Notes: generated by a model from the letters alone, not told the origin. Shown: positions 8,284 to 19,100, counted from the stretch's first letter. The stretch: 64,000 nt of DNA from Gemmata massiliana (GCA_000531095.1 HG799469.1:316570-380569); one strand, 5' to 3'. Program-made: numbers and translations.

Positions 8284-9249
8284 TCAGTACGCGGAAGAAT
8301 CGACGACTTCCCCGCCGGCGCGCGAGCAGAGCGCGGGCAGGACCAGCGGGGAACTGTTAACGTTGTTCGAGATGAACCGGACCGAGCCATCCGCCAGCGC
8401 GAAGTTGGCGCCCCCGGTGTGCATGCTCCCGAACGCTTGCGCCCGGAGCTGGATGGTGTTGAGTGCCGTGAGCGGGTCGGCCGCGGCCGAAAGTGCCGGG
8501 AGATTGTAGTTGAGCGTCAGCCCACCCGTACCGAGACACGTACCTTCCGACGCGCTCCAGCACCCGCTGAGAATCCAGAGCTGGTAGGACGAGTCGCTGC
8601 CAAGCACGGCCCCCCACTTCGTGAAGTTGAGGTCGAAGTTCGACCATTCCCCGAACATGAGCGTGTTCGAGGAGCCGTCGGTGATGTCGAGGATCTTGGT
8701 GTTCCGCACGTTCGAGATCACGCCGTCGCTCCCCCAGCGACTGTCCGAACGGTCCAGGCCGGTCGCGCTCGGGTGGTAGCTCGTCAGGCCGTTGTAAATG
8801 TTGGTGCCGGGTTGCTGGCCCACGCCACCGCTGGGGAGCGTGGAGGACGGGCAAACCAGAACCGTAAGGGCCGCCGCGTCGAGCGAACCCGTTCCGCCGT
8901 CACTGATGTTGCCCATCGACGTCCGCTTTAGCGCGATGGCTTTGGCGTAGAAGGCGTCGTACAGGGCGGATTGCTCCAAATAGGGGAGCAAGGGAACGAA
9001 GCACGTCGCGTAGCCGGGAGCGGTGGTCGTTCCGCCCGCGCTCACCATCGGGAACTTCTGTTGGGCGTCGTGGTACGTGTGGGCGGCGATGCCCAGTTGC
9101 TTGAGGTGGTTCGAGCACTTCATCCGGGCCGCGGCCTCGCGGACCTTCTGAACGGCCGGCAGCAGTAGCCCGATAAGAATGGCAATGATCGCAATAACAA
9201 CCAGTAGCTCGATCAGCGTGAACGCGGATCGGCGCGCGGAACGAATCAT
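8284..9249 (-). CDS. DUF1559 domain protein (pseudopilin-like, H-X9-DG)
   Basis: The 321-residue product starts at 9249 with GGGAGGATC upstream; the longer reading to 9405 lacks a good site. It has a type IV pilin-like N-terminus ([20 protein letters not shown]), so a prepilin peptidase would cut before the F. The DUF1559 body follows, and the C-terminus carries the H-X9-DG motif ([12 protein letters not shown]) that marks this very expanded planctomycete family. Role: probably a surface or secretion pseudopilin. It is followed on the same strand, 28 bases on, by the lipoprotein, a frequent pairing. Confidence 0.95.
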   Translation of the reverse strand: MIRSARRSAFTLIELLVVIAIIAILIGLLLPAVQKVREAAARMKCSNHLKQLGIAAHTYHDAQQKFPMVSAGGTTTAPGYATCFVPLLPYLEQSALYDAFYAKAIALKRTSMGNISDGGTGSLDAAALTVLVCPSSTLPSGGVGQQPGTNIYNGLTSYHPSATGLDRSDSRWGSDGVISNVRNTKILDITDGSSNTLMFGEWSNFDLNFTKWGAVLGSDSSYQLWILSGCWSASEGTCLGTGGLTLNYNLPALSAAADPLTALNTIQLRAQAFGSMHTGGANFALADGSVRFISNNVNSSPLVLPALCSRAGGEVVDSSAY

Positions 9250-9451
9250 GAATCGATCCTCCCTAACAAAAAATAATGGGAAGAGGGAAACGATCGGAAT
9301 CGTTTCGACAAACTCGACCGGGGCACGGGGAGAGCGCGAGTCGGCCCGGTATCGGTCGCGTGAACGGAGAGGGATGAATTCCACGCACCTACGTAACGGA
9401 GCCAAAATGCCCCGTCACGCGGCGAACAAAACTACAAGCTCTGCGGGTCAA

Positions 9452-12400
9452 TTACTGCGGCGAGGGAGCGGTGAGCCGCCTGTACGCGGCCCTGGCCTCG
9501 CGGCCCAACACACTCTCGGCGGGAGCTTCTGCTAACTCTCGGAGCAATCGCTGCGAGTCCGGGTTCGTTCCCATCCGTTCCAGAGCTTCGATTCCTCGAA
9601 TCACCGCCCGGCGGTCCGGCGACTGTGCCCCGAGTCGGTTGATTAACCGCTCCAGCCGTGAACGCACTTCGGCCACATCCGCGTTAGTCAGTGCCCGGCG
9701 CAGCTCCGGAAGCACCAGGTCACCTCGCAGAGATAGTTCGCGGCTCGCAGTTTCGCGGGCCTTGAAATCGTCGGCACCCAGGTCGGTGAGCCACTGCCGG
9801 ATCTGCTCGGGCTTCGCCGCGGGTGGCGGTGTCAGTTTGGTCCGGAGCAACGGGATCGCGGTGTCCGGGGCATCGGCCAGCGCTGCGATCACTCGCGTTG
9901 CCGCGGCCACGTCTTGGCCAGCGAGCGCGAGCCAGGGATCTCCTATAGCGGTTTTCCCAGTTGAAGTTCCGCGGGGTAGGGCGACCACATCCCACACGAG
10001 AGCGGTACTGTCGTAACTCGCGGAGGCCAATCGGCGACTGTCCGGGCTGTACGCGACCGAGAACACTCCGGCCCGGTGGCCCGCGAAACGATAGCGTTCC
10101 CCGCCGCTCGCGACCTCCCACACTCGCACCGTTCCATCTGTTCCAGCAGCGGCCAGGGTGCGGCCGTCCGGTGCGAACGCGAACTCTTGGGCCGGAAGCC
10201 CGCTCAATCGCGCGTCCGCGTGCCACAGTTCGGTGCCGGTTGCGGTTTCGATCACGCTGACACTGCCGTGCATCCCGGTCGCGTTCAGCGCGAACATCCG
10301 GCCGTCCGGAGACAGTGCGAGAGGCGCGCGGATATCAGCGACTTTGCCCATGACCGGAGCGGGTGACCACACCCACGGTTTGTCGCGCTTGTCTGCGAGT
10401 GACCAAACCGTAACGCGCTTGGCCGCGGGGTCGAGGGCGCCGAGGCAGCTCCCATCGGCCGAGAACACGAGGCTGGTGGCTTCACATTTTCCCGGCAGGG
10501 TTCGCACTTCTTTGCCGGTGGTTCGGTCGCAGAGAATCACCCGTTCGCCCGTCGAGATCGCGATCAGGCGCTTATCGGGTGAAGCCGCTCCGCACCGAAC
10601 ACCGGTCGGGAGGCTGAACGTCGCTCGCACGCGGGCGAGGTCCGCGTCCCAGGTCACGATGCGGGTCGGAGGTTGCGGCGTCTGATACAGCGGCACGCAC
10701 GCGGCCGACACGGTGCCGTCACTCGCGACATCGACGCCCCAAACGATCTGGCGCGGCCCGACTTCTGTGCGCCGGCGGAGCCGTCCGTCCTTCGCGTCCC
10801 ACAGGTGCAACGCGGCACCCGCCGATTCGCTGTAAACGGCCATCACCATCGCCGAAGAATCGGGCGTGAACGTGACAGAATGAACCAAGCCGTCCGGCAT
10901 TCCTGCTGTGGCCCCGATCTCGCGTCCGGAGGCCACTTCATGCAGACTGACTCCGAACAACCCGGCTCCGGCCAGTTGAGTGCCGTCTGCCGATAAGCGG
11001 TAAACGTCCGCGGTGTCCGTGGTTTTGATGGCCGGTTTTGATTGCTTCCCTGTTGTGGAGTTCCAGAACCGAATCCGCCCCGCACTCGCTTCGACTAGCG
11101 TGCCGTCCTTGAGGAAGCCGACCGAAGCGTGCGGGTCGGCGTCTTCGGCCAATTTCGATTGCGCCTTCCCGCTATCTGCTTCCCACAATTGGAGCTGCCG
11201 GTCTTCCGCGACCGTGGCGACTGCCTTCCCGTCCGGTGCGAACGCGACACTCGTCACAGTCGTGTTTGCGAACGGCACCGTGTACCGGAGCTTACCGTCC
11301 GCCACGTTCCACGCGGTCACATCCGTCTTCGTACCCGCATTCAAACTGGGTGTTTTGGCCCACACCGCGAGGAGTTTGGAATCGGACGAGAACGCGAATC
11401 CGGACCCGCTAACGGGGAGCGTTCGGACCTCGTCCCCTGTGGCCGCGTCGAGCAGGACCACGTTTCCTTTCGTTTCGCCGCCGACCGCGACCCACCGACC
11501 GTCCGGAGAGATTTCGGCATTCGCGCGAACGAGGCGGCCGATCTTGGTCTTCCACAGCACGAGCGGCTGGTTCGCGGTCAGATCCCACGCCCACACTTCG
11601 GCGTGCCCGACGGCGATCATTCGTCGGCCGTTCGGAGTCGCACTTACTCCGCTACAGATTTGAGGGGCGTCCAGGCGTCGCAATTCACGTCCGGATGCCG
11701 GTTCCCAGACGTAGAGCGCGTCCGTGCCGTGCGCCGAGATCAGTTGTTTGCCGTCCGGCCCGAACGCGACACTTGCCGCTGTCCCCATCTGGCCGGTACG
11801 GAAACGCAACGTCCCCAGCCGTGCGACGGCTCCTTCCGGGAGCGGGTCGCCCGACGAATCGGTTCGCGGTTGCGTCTCGGGGGCCGTGGTCGGGCTCGCT
11901 GCTGTTGGCCCGTCGGCGTGAACGGGTTTTTGACTCACCATTGCGGCGGCGAGCGTCATTCCCAGGGCCGCGACCACCACGAGGCCGGAGATTTTGCCAC
12001 GCAATCCGCTCTTGGCTTGCACCACCCCCAGCGCTAGCCGCCCGGGTTCAGTGGTTGCAGGTCCACCGACCGCAAACGCGCGAGCCGCAGTGATTGTGGA
12101 CTGTATCAACCCGGGCGGAAGAGCCGCGCCCGCGTGCCCGCCCGCACCCGCTACCGCAACGGCTACTGTCATGAGCCCGATGCTGAGAGTGACGCCCCGA
12201 CGCGCCAGGGCGTCGCGCAGTAACTCGCACCCGCGGGCCAGGCGGCTCGATACGGAACCGACCGGGCAGCCCAGTTGCCGGGCCGCGTCCGCGTGGGTTT
12301 TTCCCTGGAAGTAACACAGAACGATCGTTTCGCGGAACCGCGCGGGCAAGCGGGCCAGTTCTTCGTCCAGCACCGAACCCAGGGCGCCCGGTTCGACAAT

Positions 12401-12802
12401 AAGGTCGGCCTGGGTCTCGCGCTCGGCCGCGGCTCGGCGCTCGTGTTCACACCGCCTCGTTCTCGCTCGGCGCACGTTGTGAGTGATTCGCCGGGCCGTC
12501 AGGTGCAGCCACCCGGCCAGAGTTTCGTGCCCGCTCACGCGATCGGCGAGGCTCCGGGCCTGACGAGCCAGTGCGAGGAACGTGGCCTGGAACGCATCCT
12601 CGGCGTCGTTCGGGTCGGTCAGCCCGCGGCGGCACACGCCCCACACCAGCGGGCCGTGCCGGGCAACGAGGTCGGCGAACCCGGTGTTCTGGTCGGTCAC
12701 GAAGTCTGCGAGCAGATCCGCGTCCCGAACTCGGTCCGGGCGCAGCCCTTCCGCGAGCTGGCGCATGACCTCGGCGAAGGCGGGTGTGGCGGTGACCGAC
12801 AT
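9452..12802 (-). CDS. ECF sigma factor fused through a membrane segment to WD40 propeller
   Basis: The 1116-residue product starts at the ATG complement of 12800-12802 (MSVTATPAFAEVMRQLAEGL), preceded by GAGGATCG. Domains: sigma-70 region 2 (about 40-110, with DAEDAFQATFLALAR), region 4 (about 145-200, with ARLPARFRETIVLCYFQGKTH and a helix-turn-helix), a hydrophobic stretch near 206-220, a membrane helix near 271-291, a linker motif GDPLPEGAVARLG (319-330), then a WD40 propeller (about 335-960, SPDG/WD signatures) and a helical HEAT-like tail. The likely topology puts sigma in the cytoplasm and the propeller outside, so one protein could sense and transduce. A second, similar gene lies at 16112. 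No anti-sigma gene is adjacent. Confidence 0.92.
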   Translation of the reverse strand: MSVTATPAFAEVMRQLAEGLRPDRVRDADLLADFVTDQNTGFADLVARHGPLVWGVCRRGLTDPNDAEDAFQATFLALARQARSLADRVSGHETLAGWLHLTARRITHNVRRARTRRCEHERRAAAERETQADLIVEPGALGSVLDEELARLPARFRETIVLCYFQGKTHADAARQLGCPVGSVSSRLARGCELLRDALARRGVTLSIGLMTVAVAVAGAGGHAGAALPPGLIQSTITAARAFAVGGPATTEPGRLALGVVQAKSGLRGKISGLVVVAALGMTLAAAMVSQKPVHADGPTAASPTTAPETQPRTDSSGDPLPEGAVARLGTLRFRTGQMGTAASVAFGPDGKQLISAHGTDALYVWEPASGRELRRLDAPQICSGVSATPNGRRMIAVGHAEVWAWDLTANQPLVLWKTKIGRLVRANAEISPDGRWVAVGGETKGNVVLLDAATGDEVRTLPVSGSGFAFSSDSKLLAVWAKTPSLNAGTKTDVTAWNVADGKLRYTVPFANTTVTSVAFAPDGKAVATVAEDRQLQLWEADSGKAQSKLAEDADPHASVGFLKDGTLVEASAGRIRFWNSTTGKQSKPAIKTTDTADVYRLSADGTQLAGAGLFGVSLHEVASGREIGATAGMPDGLVHSVTFTPDSSAMVMAVYSESAGAALHLWDAKDGRLRRRTEVGPRQIVWGVDVASDGTVSAACVPLYQTPQPPTRIVTWDADLARVRATFSLPTGVRCGAASPDKRLIAISTGERVILCDRTTGKEVRTLPGKCEATSLVFSADGSCLGALDPAAKRVTVWSLADKRDKPWVWSPAPVMGKVADIRAPLALSPDGRMFALNATGMHGSVSVIETATGTELWHADARLSGLPAQEFAFAPDGRTLAAAGTDGTVRVWEVASGGERYRFAGHRAGVFSVAYSPDSRRLASASYDSTALVWDVVALPRGTSTGKTAIGDPWLALAGQDVAAATRVIAALADAPDTAIPLLRTKLTPPPAAKPEQIRQWLTDLGADDFKARETASRELSLRGDLVLPELRRALTNADVAEVRSRLERLINRLGAQSPDRRAVIRGIEALERMGTNPDSQRLLRELAEAPAESVLGREARAAYRRLTAPSPQ

Positions 12803-13146
12803 ACGATCCTCAATCGGTGACTTCACAGACATCATTCCGCTCGACGCGATCCAAATGAGTCGATTTCGTGATTTTTTCGGAACCGCAAATCTTCCAGCAA
12901 AACACGCGCAATCTGGACCGGCAGCACACACGGTGACCCGAATGGGGAGAGGATTTTTTGACCGAACAACGTGCCGCGTTACGGGTAGGCAGACGGTCAT
13001 TTTAGTGCGCGTCCCACATTTCGGAAGTGTTGTCGGGCTGGTGTTTGCACGAGGACCAGAATGGATCGTTCCTCCTGAAGGGGCGGGGAGTTAGAATACC
13101 GCGGTACTTGCGAGATCTGATTCCGTCTCGATTCGAGGGCGGTTCC
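12803..13146. other. divergent promoter region
   Basis: These 344 bases lie between sigma-WD40 fusion 1 (minus) and the ankyrin-PQQ gene (plus). Open frames here extend both genes upstream but lack ribosome sites and signal peptides, so they are taken as non-coding. No further structure was seen. Confidence 0.5.
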
Positions 13147-15279
13147 ATGCGCTGGTGCTATTTCCTGGTGTTTGTCTTCGGGGCAGTGCTCACTTCCACC
13201 GCGTCGGCGGCTGATCCCAAAGTTGAGGCTCGCGAAGCGCTCTGGGCGGCGGTTCGGGCCGGAGACGAAAAAGCGATCGTCGCGGCCATTGAGAAGGGGG
13301 CGGATGTCAACTCCAAGAACGAGTACGGCATCACAGCTTTGTGGATCGCTACGAGCAAAGGTAAGACCGAGATCATCGAGCTGCTCCTCGCACGCGGTGC
13401 GGATCCCAGTGCCCGCGACGGCATCTGGTACCAAACGCCGCTCAGTCAGTCCCTCACCAAGCCGGAGAACGTGAAGGCGCTCCTCAAGGCCGGCGCCAAG
13501 GACGTCGACGCGGCCGTCGTTTCTGCCGCGGGGCGCGGGAATCTTCCCGTGCTCCGGGCGCTCCTCGATGGCGCCAAGGTGAGCCAAGAAGCGCTCGATG
13601 CGGCACTCTTTTCGACCGGTGAATCGCAGAAGGACGTTCGCGACGTGCTCACCAAAGCTGGCGCGAAGCCGCTGCCGGTGGCCGAACAGAAGGATCGCGA
13701 CGCCTGGCAACAGTTCGCAGGCAGTTACGAGAGCGAGTACGGCGGGACGATGAAGGTCGAAATCAAGGACACTGGGTTGGTGACCGTTTCGGGCTTCAGC
13801 CGGGTCGCGTACAAACCGACGGGACCGGGAGTTTTCGTTCCCCTTGGAGTCGAAGAGAGTTCGCTCGTGTTCGAGCGGAAGGGGGACAAGGTCACGCGGG
13901 TCATTACCAAGCGGTTCACGGCGGAATCTGTGTATTTTCCACAGGGATCGAAGCCCGTTCCGAAGGAGCCGGTCGCGCCCAAAGAGGTCGCCGGAGGAAA
14001 GGCCGTAACGCCGGCGAACTGGCCGCAGTTTCGTGGTGTGGACTCGACCGGTGTGGCCGACGGACAAGACCCGCCGCTGACATGGGATGCCAAGACGGGC
14101 GCGAACATCTGGTGGAAGACGCCGGTGCCCGGGCTGGGGCACTCGTGCCCGGTGATTTGGGGCGATCGCATCTTCCTCACCAGTGCGGTGGGCGGCAACA
14201 CCGAACTCAAGACCGGGAATTATGGCGATCCGAACTCGGTGAAGGACGACAGTAAGCTCGCGTTCCAGGTCGTGTGCCTCGACCGGCTCACGGGGAAGAT
14301 CCTGTGGACGAAGACCGCGTTCGAGGGCGTGCCGAAGATCAAACGGCACCTGAAGGGGAGCCACGCGAACTGTACCGCGGCGACCGACGGCCGGCGCGTG
14401 GTGGCGTGCTTCGGCTCGGAAGGGCTGTACTGCTACGATTTCGACGGCAAGCTGTTGTGGAAGCGCGACCTCGGCACCCTCGATTCCAGTTTCGCGCTGG
14501 AGCAGCAGTACGAGTGGGGTTTCGCCGCGTCGCCGATCATCCACGAGGACCGCGTGATCTTGCAGTGTGACCTGAGCCGGGACTCGTTCATTGCCGCGTA
14601 CAGCCTCGCGGACGGTTCGCGCCTCTGGTCGACGGCACGCGACGAGATCCCGTCGTGGAGCAGCCCGGCGGTGTGGCGGAACGCGAAGCGTGTCGAGATC
14701 GTGACCAACGCCTCGCAGTACGCACGCGGGTACGACCCGGCGACGGGAAAGGAACTGTGGCGCCTCGACAAGAAATCGGAAGCGACCGTTCCGACGCCTG
14801 TTCTGACGCCCGAACTGGCGTTCGTGGTGAGCGGGAACCGGCCGATCCAACCGGTGTTCGCGATCAAGCCCGGCGCGAGTGGGGACATCTCTCTAAAGTC
14901 AGACGAATCGAAGAACGCACACGTCGCGTGGGGGAAACTACGAGGTGGACCGTATATGCCCACGCCGATCGTGTACCAGAAGCACCTCTATACGATCGGA
15001 AACGCCGGAATGGTCACGTGTTACGAGGCCGCGACCGGCAAGGAGCTGTACAAGGAGCGGGTCGGAGGGACGAGCTACACGGCCTCCCCGGTCGCGGCCG
15101 ACGGGCGCCTGTACTTCACCTCGGAACAGGGCGAGGTGCGCGTGGTAAAAGCCGGTCCGGAATTTGAACTGTTGGCGGTCAACAAAATGGGCGACGTGTG
15201 TATGGCCACGCCCGCCATTTGCGGCAGCGCGCTGTTCATTCGCACAAAAGACGCGCTCGTCGCCGTTGCTCGAAAGTGA
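13147..15279 (+). CDS. secreted ankyrin-repeat / PQQ-like beta-propeller protein
   Basis: The 710-residue product starts at 13147 (MRWCYFLVFVFGAVL), with GAGGGCGG upstream and a signal peptide cut near ASA-A. Residues about 25-170 are ankyrin repeats (EKGADVNSKNEYGITALWIA, LLLARGADPS). A linker domain (about 180-280) follows, then a PQQ-type propeller (about 295-710) opening with WPQFRGVDSTG and continuing with repeats such as ATGKELWRLD and GDRIFLTSA. No PQQ ligands could be confirmed, so this is probably a structural or binding propeller and not a dehydrogenase. The joining of ankyrin and PQQ repeats in one exported protein is unusual. It ends at a hairpin (15289-15315). Confidence 0.88.
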   Translation: MRWCYFLVFVFGAVLTSTASAADPKVEAREALWAAVRAGDEKAIVAAIEKGADVNSKNEYGITALWIATSKGKTEIIELLLARGADPSARDGIWYQTPLSQSLTKPENVKALLKAGAKDVDAAVVSAAGRGNLPVLRALLDGAKVSQEALDAALFSTGESQKDVRDVLTKAGAKPLPVAEQKDRDAWQQFAGSYESEYGGTMKVEIKDTGLVTVSGFSRVAYKPTGPGVFVPLGVEESSLVFERKGDKVTRVITKRFTAESVYFPQGSKPVPKEPVAPKEVAGGKAVTPANWPQFRGVDSTGVADGQDPPLTWDAKTGANIWWKTPVPGLGHSCPVIWGDRIFLTSAVGGNTELKTGNYGDPNSVKDDSKLAFQVVCLDRLTGKILWTKTAFEGVPKIKRHLKGSHANCTAATDGRRVVACFGSEGLYCYDFDGKLLWKRDLGTLDSSFALEQQYEWGFAASPIIHEDRVILQCDLSRDSFIAAYSLADGSRLWSTARDEIPSWSSPAVWRNAKRVEIVTNASQYARGYDPATGKELWRLDKKSEATVPTPVLTPELAFVVSGNRPIQPVFAIKPGASGDISLKSDESKNAHVAWGKLRGGPYMPTPIVYQKHLYTIGNAGMVTCYEAATGKELYKERVGGTSYTASPVAADGRLYFTSEQGEVRVVKAGPEFELLAVNKMGDVCMATPAICGSALFIRTKDALVAVARK

Positions 15280-15288
15280 ATCCACCCA

Positions 15289-15315
15289 AAGAGTTCACAA
15301 AAAACGTGAACTCTT
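15289..15315 (+). terminator. hairpin terminator candidate
   Basis: AAGAGTTCAC (15289-15298) pairs perfectly with GTGAACTCTT (15306-15315) around AAAAAAC, ten bases after the ankyrin-PQQ stop codon. No T-run follows, so it may work with Rho or protect the 3' end. Confidence 0.5.
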
Positions 15316-15435
15316 GATCTGTGCCGTCTGTGCGCTCCGTGCCGAATTTTTGGCCGATTCTCGCCGCGTTGCGGATTCCCACCGTGCCCCGGTCCGTCGG
15401 ACGACGGGCCGCCCGTCGCTCGTTTGGAGAATCCC

Positions 15436-16008
15436 ATGCTACGTGCCGTTCACCATTGGATTACAGCCGCTGCCGTTGTCGTGCTCCTCGCGGCCGCGTC
15501 ACCCGCCCAGGCCGGGTTCATCACTTACAGCTTCACGACGGACTCGTCAGTTAATGGCGGATCTGTAACCGGTAGTTTTCAGGTCGATCAAGCAGATTTG
15601 GCCGACGGCTTGCTCTCAACGGCCGACATCAAGAATTACAAGTTCACGTTTAAAGACAGTAGCGGGGTGATGACGATCTACGCGCTGGAAGGCGTGTTCC
15701 CCGATATCGCGGTCGACACACTCACCGGAATCCCGACCGGGACCAGTGGTTCGGTTCTGGGAACCCAAGGCGATGCGGGGCTCGTTCAGGCGTTCTTGAC
15801 CTCCGACGCCCTCACTCCGGGTGCGTCGGGTTGGGCCGCGGTCTCGCCATCGAGTGCCGGGTCTACGGCCGACGGTGGTACGGGGCACTGGGACATTGGG
15901 CCGTCGACGGTGACCCCGACGCCGGCGCCGGCCGGTGTGGTGCTCGCGGTGAGTGGCATCGGGTGCCTGGCGCTCGTGCGCCGGTTCCGGCCGCGGCTCG
16001 TTGTGTAA
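15436..16008 (+). CDS. secreted protein with PAPAG-type C-terminal sorting tail
   Basis: The 190-residue product starts at 15436 with GGAG ten bases upstream. It has a signal peptide (MLRAVHHWITAAAVVVLLAA, cut near AQA-G), a beta-rich middle (FITYSFTTDSSVNGGSVTGSF) of the type seen in PEP-CTERM proteins, and a C-terminal tail: TPTPAPAGVVL, a hydrophobic stretch, then RRFRPR. This tripartite tail (short motif, membrane helix, basic end) is the exosortase substrate layout, with PAPAG where PEP usually stands. The protein at 39584 has the same tail. Likely sorted by an exosortase such as the one at 60753. It is a stand-alone gene followed by a strong terminator. Confidence 0.75.
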   Translation: MLRAVHHWITAAAVVVLLAAASPAQAGFITYSFTTDSSVNGGSVTGSFQVDQADLADGLLSTADIKNYKFTFKDSSGVMTIYALEGVFPDIAVDTLTGIPTGTSGSVLGTQGDAGLVQAFLTSDALTPGASGWAAVSPSSAGSTADGGTGHWDIGPSTVTPTPAPAGVVLAVSGIGCLALVRRFRPRLVV

Positions 16009-16014
16009 ACCAAT

Positions 16015-16042
16015 CCGGCTTTTGTGAGCCGGGAACTTTTTT
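16015..16042 (+). terminator. intrinsic terminator
   Basis: CCGGCT (16015-16020) pairs with AGCCGG (16027-16032) around TTTGTG, followed by GAAC and six Ts. It closes the PAPAG-tail gene. Confidence 0.75.
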
Positions 16043-16111
16043 GAAATCGCGCATGTTGAGTCGACCTCCGGCGGGGAGTTCTCGGGTAGAACACCCCTCG
16101 GAGGTTCTTTC

Positions 16112-19100
16112 ATGTCCGGCGCTGCCCGCCTAATCCATTTTGCACGCGACATCACCCTGCACAGCGAAGGCGCTCCGAGCGATACCGAGCTGCTCCAGCG
16201 ATTTGCCGCGGACCGAGACGAGGCCGCGTTCACGGAGCTGGTCCGGCGCAACGGCTCGCTCGTTCTCCGAACGTGTCGGCACGTTCTGGGTGAGTCCGCG
16301 GCAGACGATGCGTTTCAGGCTGTGTTCTTGCTTCTGGTACGATCGGCTCACCGCCTGACGCGGCCCGGATCGCTGGCCGGCTGGTTGCACGCAACAGCGG
16401 TCCGGATCGCTCAGCGTGCGCGGCGCGGGGAGGACCGGCGCCGCAAACGCGAAGCGGCTCGACGGGTTCCGCCTTCCGCGCCCGACGATCTCACGTGGAA
16501 GGAAGTGCGGGAGGTACTCGACGCTGAGATCGCGGCACTTCCAGAGAACTACCGGCTTCCACTGGTGCTGTGCTACCTCCAGGAACTGACGCACGAAGAA
16601 GCCGCGCAGCGGATCGGGTGCGAACCCGGCGTACTGCGCGGGCGCCTCGATCGCGGGCGGGAGCGGCTCCGTCGGCGCCTCGCTCGCTACGGTTTACCAC
16701 TGACAGTTCCGGCGCTTGTTGTTGGCACACCACAGCCCGCGCCCGCGGCGCTTGTGGAAAGCACGGTCCGTGTTGTCGCAACGAGTGCCAGTACGGGCGC
16801 GCCGCCCGCGCTCGCGGCACTCATCGGACGAGACGTTCGGTGGCGCGCGGTGCTGCTCGCCCCGGTCGCGACCGTGCTGGCGTTCGTTTTGGCAACCGCT
16901 GGTCAACCGATCGAAGGCCCACCCGCTTCCGCTCCGCCTCCACGTGCGACCCCACCTGTCACCAAAGCCGCCCTACCTACGACCGATGCGCTCGGCGATC
17001 CGCTCCCGCCCGGCGCGGTTGCGCGCCTCGGTTCGATTCGCTTCCAGCATGGTGAACGCATCGAGAACGTTATTGCGGGGGCCGACGGGAAATTGGTCGC
17101 GTCCCAGGTCGGGTACGGCAAATACAAGCTTTGGGCCGGAGGCACGGGGCGCGCGGTCCCACTCTGGGATGGTTTGGCGAAACCGGAGCTGCGTCCTGAT
17201 CGGTTCGCGCTCACCCCTGCGGATGGGCGAGTGGTTGCTGTGGTGTGGGACAAGAACGGGAGTCGCTCCCTGGATCCGGTGTCGGGAGAAACGATTCGGG
17301 CCCTTCCCCCGATCAGCGATTGGTCTATTGCCGGGCTCGCTCCAGACGGGAAGACGGTGGCTGTTCTTTTGCGAGACTTCAGTGTCCCAGGGTTTGCGGC
17401 CGTGTTTCGCATCTGGAACGCCGACCGGGGTAATTGGACCGACCTCGACTCCACGGTCGGCCAACTGGGGCGCGCGGGAATGCAGTTCTCTGCGGACTCG
17501 AAACGGGTGGCGTACTGTGCAAACGACGGTTCGGTGCGCGTGTGGGATGTGAGCACCGCGAAGGCCTTGCTCCAACTTCCACCGACAGCACAGAAAGTTT
17601 CGGAAGCGGCTGTGCTTTCTCCTGACGGCAAACTTCTGGCCCGCGAAGATTGGAAGACAACGAAGGTCCAGATGTGGGACGTGGATACGGGAAAGGAGTT
17701 GCCCAAACTGGCCGATCAACCCGAGAGTTTGGGACAATATTTGGCGTTTTCACCAGACGGAAAGATGCTCACGGGCAGCGCTAAGTCGGCCGCGATCCGG
17801 ATCTGGGATGTGGCCACGCGGAAGAAGCTCCGGGACCTTCCGGTTCGCGATTTTCAGGTGTTTCACGTCGCGTTCGCGGGAGACGGGAAACGGTTGTTTG
17901 CCGCAGACGGGAGCCGCGTGAGCGTTTGGGATCCCGCAACGGGGAAACCGCTTGATGACACGGGCGGGCACCGGCACGCGATCAATGACGCGACTTGGTC
18001 CCCGGACGGGACGCGGGTCGTGTCCGGGGGATGTATACGGACAACGTCGCTCGGGTGTGGGATTCCACAACCGGTCGGAAGGTGCTTGATCTTGCCGGAC
18101 ACAAATCCGGGGTCTTGCGGACCGCGTACAGCCCGGACGGAGCGGTGCTCGCGACCGGGGGCCAGGACGGTACGGTCCGCCTGTGGGAACCCGGAACGGG
18201 TAAGGAGTTGCACTCGTTCGCGGCCAAGGACGATATGGTGTACGCGCTCGCGTTTACTCCGGACGGGCGGTTCCTGGTGAGCGGGGGGCGGGAGGTGCTT
18301 CGTGTGTGGGACGTGGCGGGGCGGAAGGAGGTGCGAACGATCCCCCATCGTGGCGGGCGCCCGGTTCAGCTCACGTTCCTGCGGCACGGGGAACGGGTAC
18401 TGGTGCGCGACTACGAGGTCGCCGCGCGCGTGATGGATTTCTCCACCGGGCGGGACGAATATCGGTTGGCCGAGAAGTGGAAGGGCGCGGTGGCCGTCTC
18501 TCCCGACGACCGCTATTTGGCGCTGGCCGATGAAAACGGAACTGTGGGACTTGCCGACGCGAGTACCGGGCGCGAGTTGCGCATTTTGGTGAAACCGGCC
18601 GCGCCGGACCCGGATTTCCGGGGGCAGACGGTGCTGGGCTTCTCTCCCGACGGGCGCACCCTAGCCGTAGCTTGTGGGATCGGTGACGTGCGCGTGTACG
18701 AGGTGGCGACTGGGTCCGAACGGTTCCAGTTCACGGGACACCTCGGTATTTTGGGGGGCGTTCGGTTCTCGCCGGACGGGACGCGGCTGTGTACGTTCAC
18801 GACCGATCGCACGCTCCTGATTTGGGACGTGACCGGGGAGCGACTGGCGCCGGCTCCCGCGCCCAACAACGCGGACGCGGCGTGGGCGGATCTGGCGATC
18901 CCGGACGCCGGGAAGGGATTCGCGGCGATCCGGTACCTGTCCGCGGACTCGGCCGCGGCTCTCAAACTCATCACGGACCGCGTCAACCCATCGGCGCCCG
19001 TGGACCCCAAAATCGTCACCGGTCTGATCGCGAAGTTGGGGAGTTCTGACTTTGCGGAACGGGAACGCGCCTCGAAAGAATTGATTGCGCTCGCTCCGTC

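Noticed and set aside
12997-14850. 617-codon minus-strand frame opposite the ankyrin-PQQ gene
   Set aside because: It has no signal peptide, ribosome site or domain, and is Arg/His-rich; it is a high-GC shadow of a gene with clear domains.
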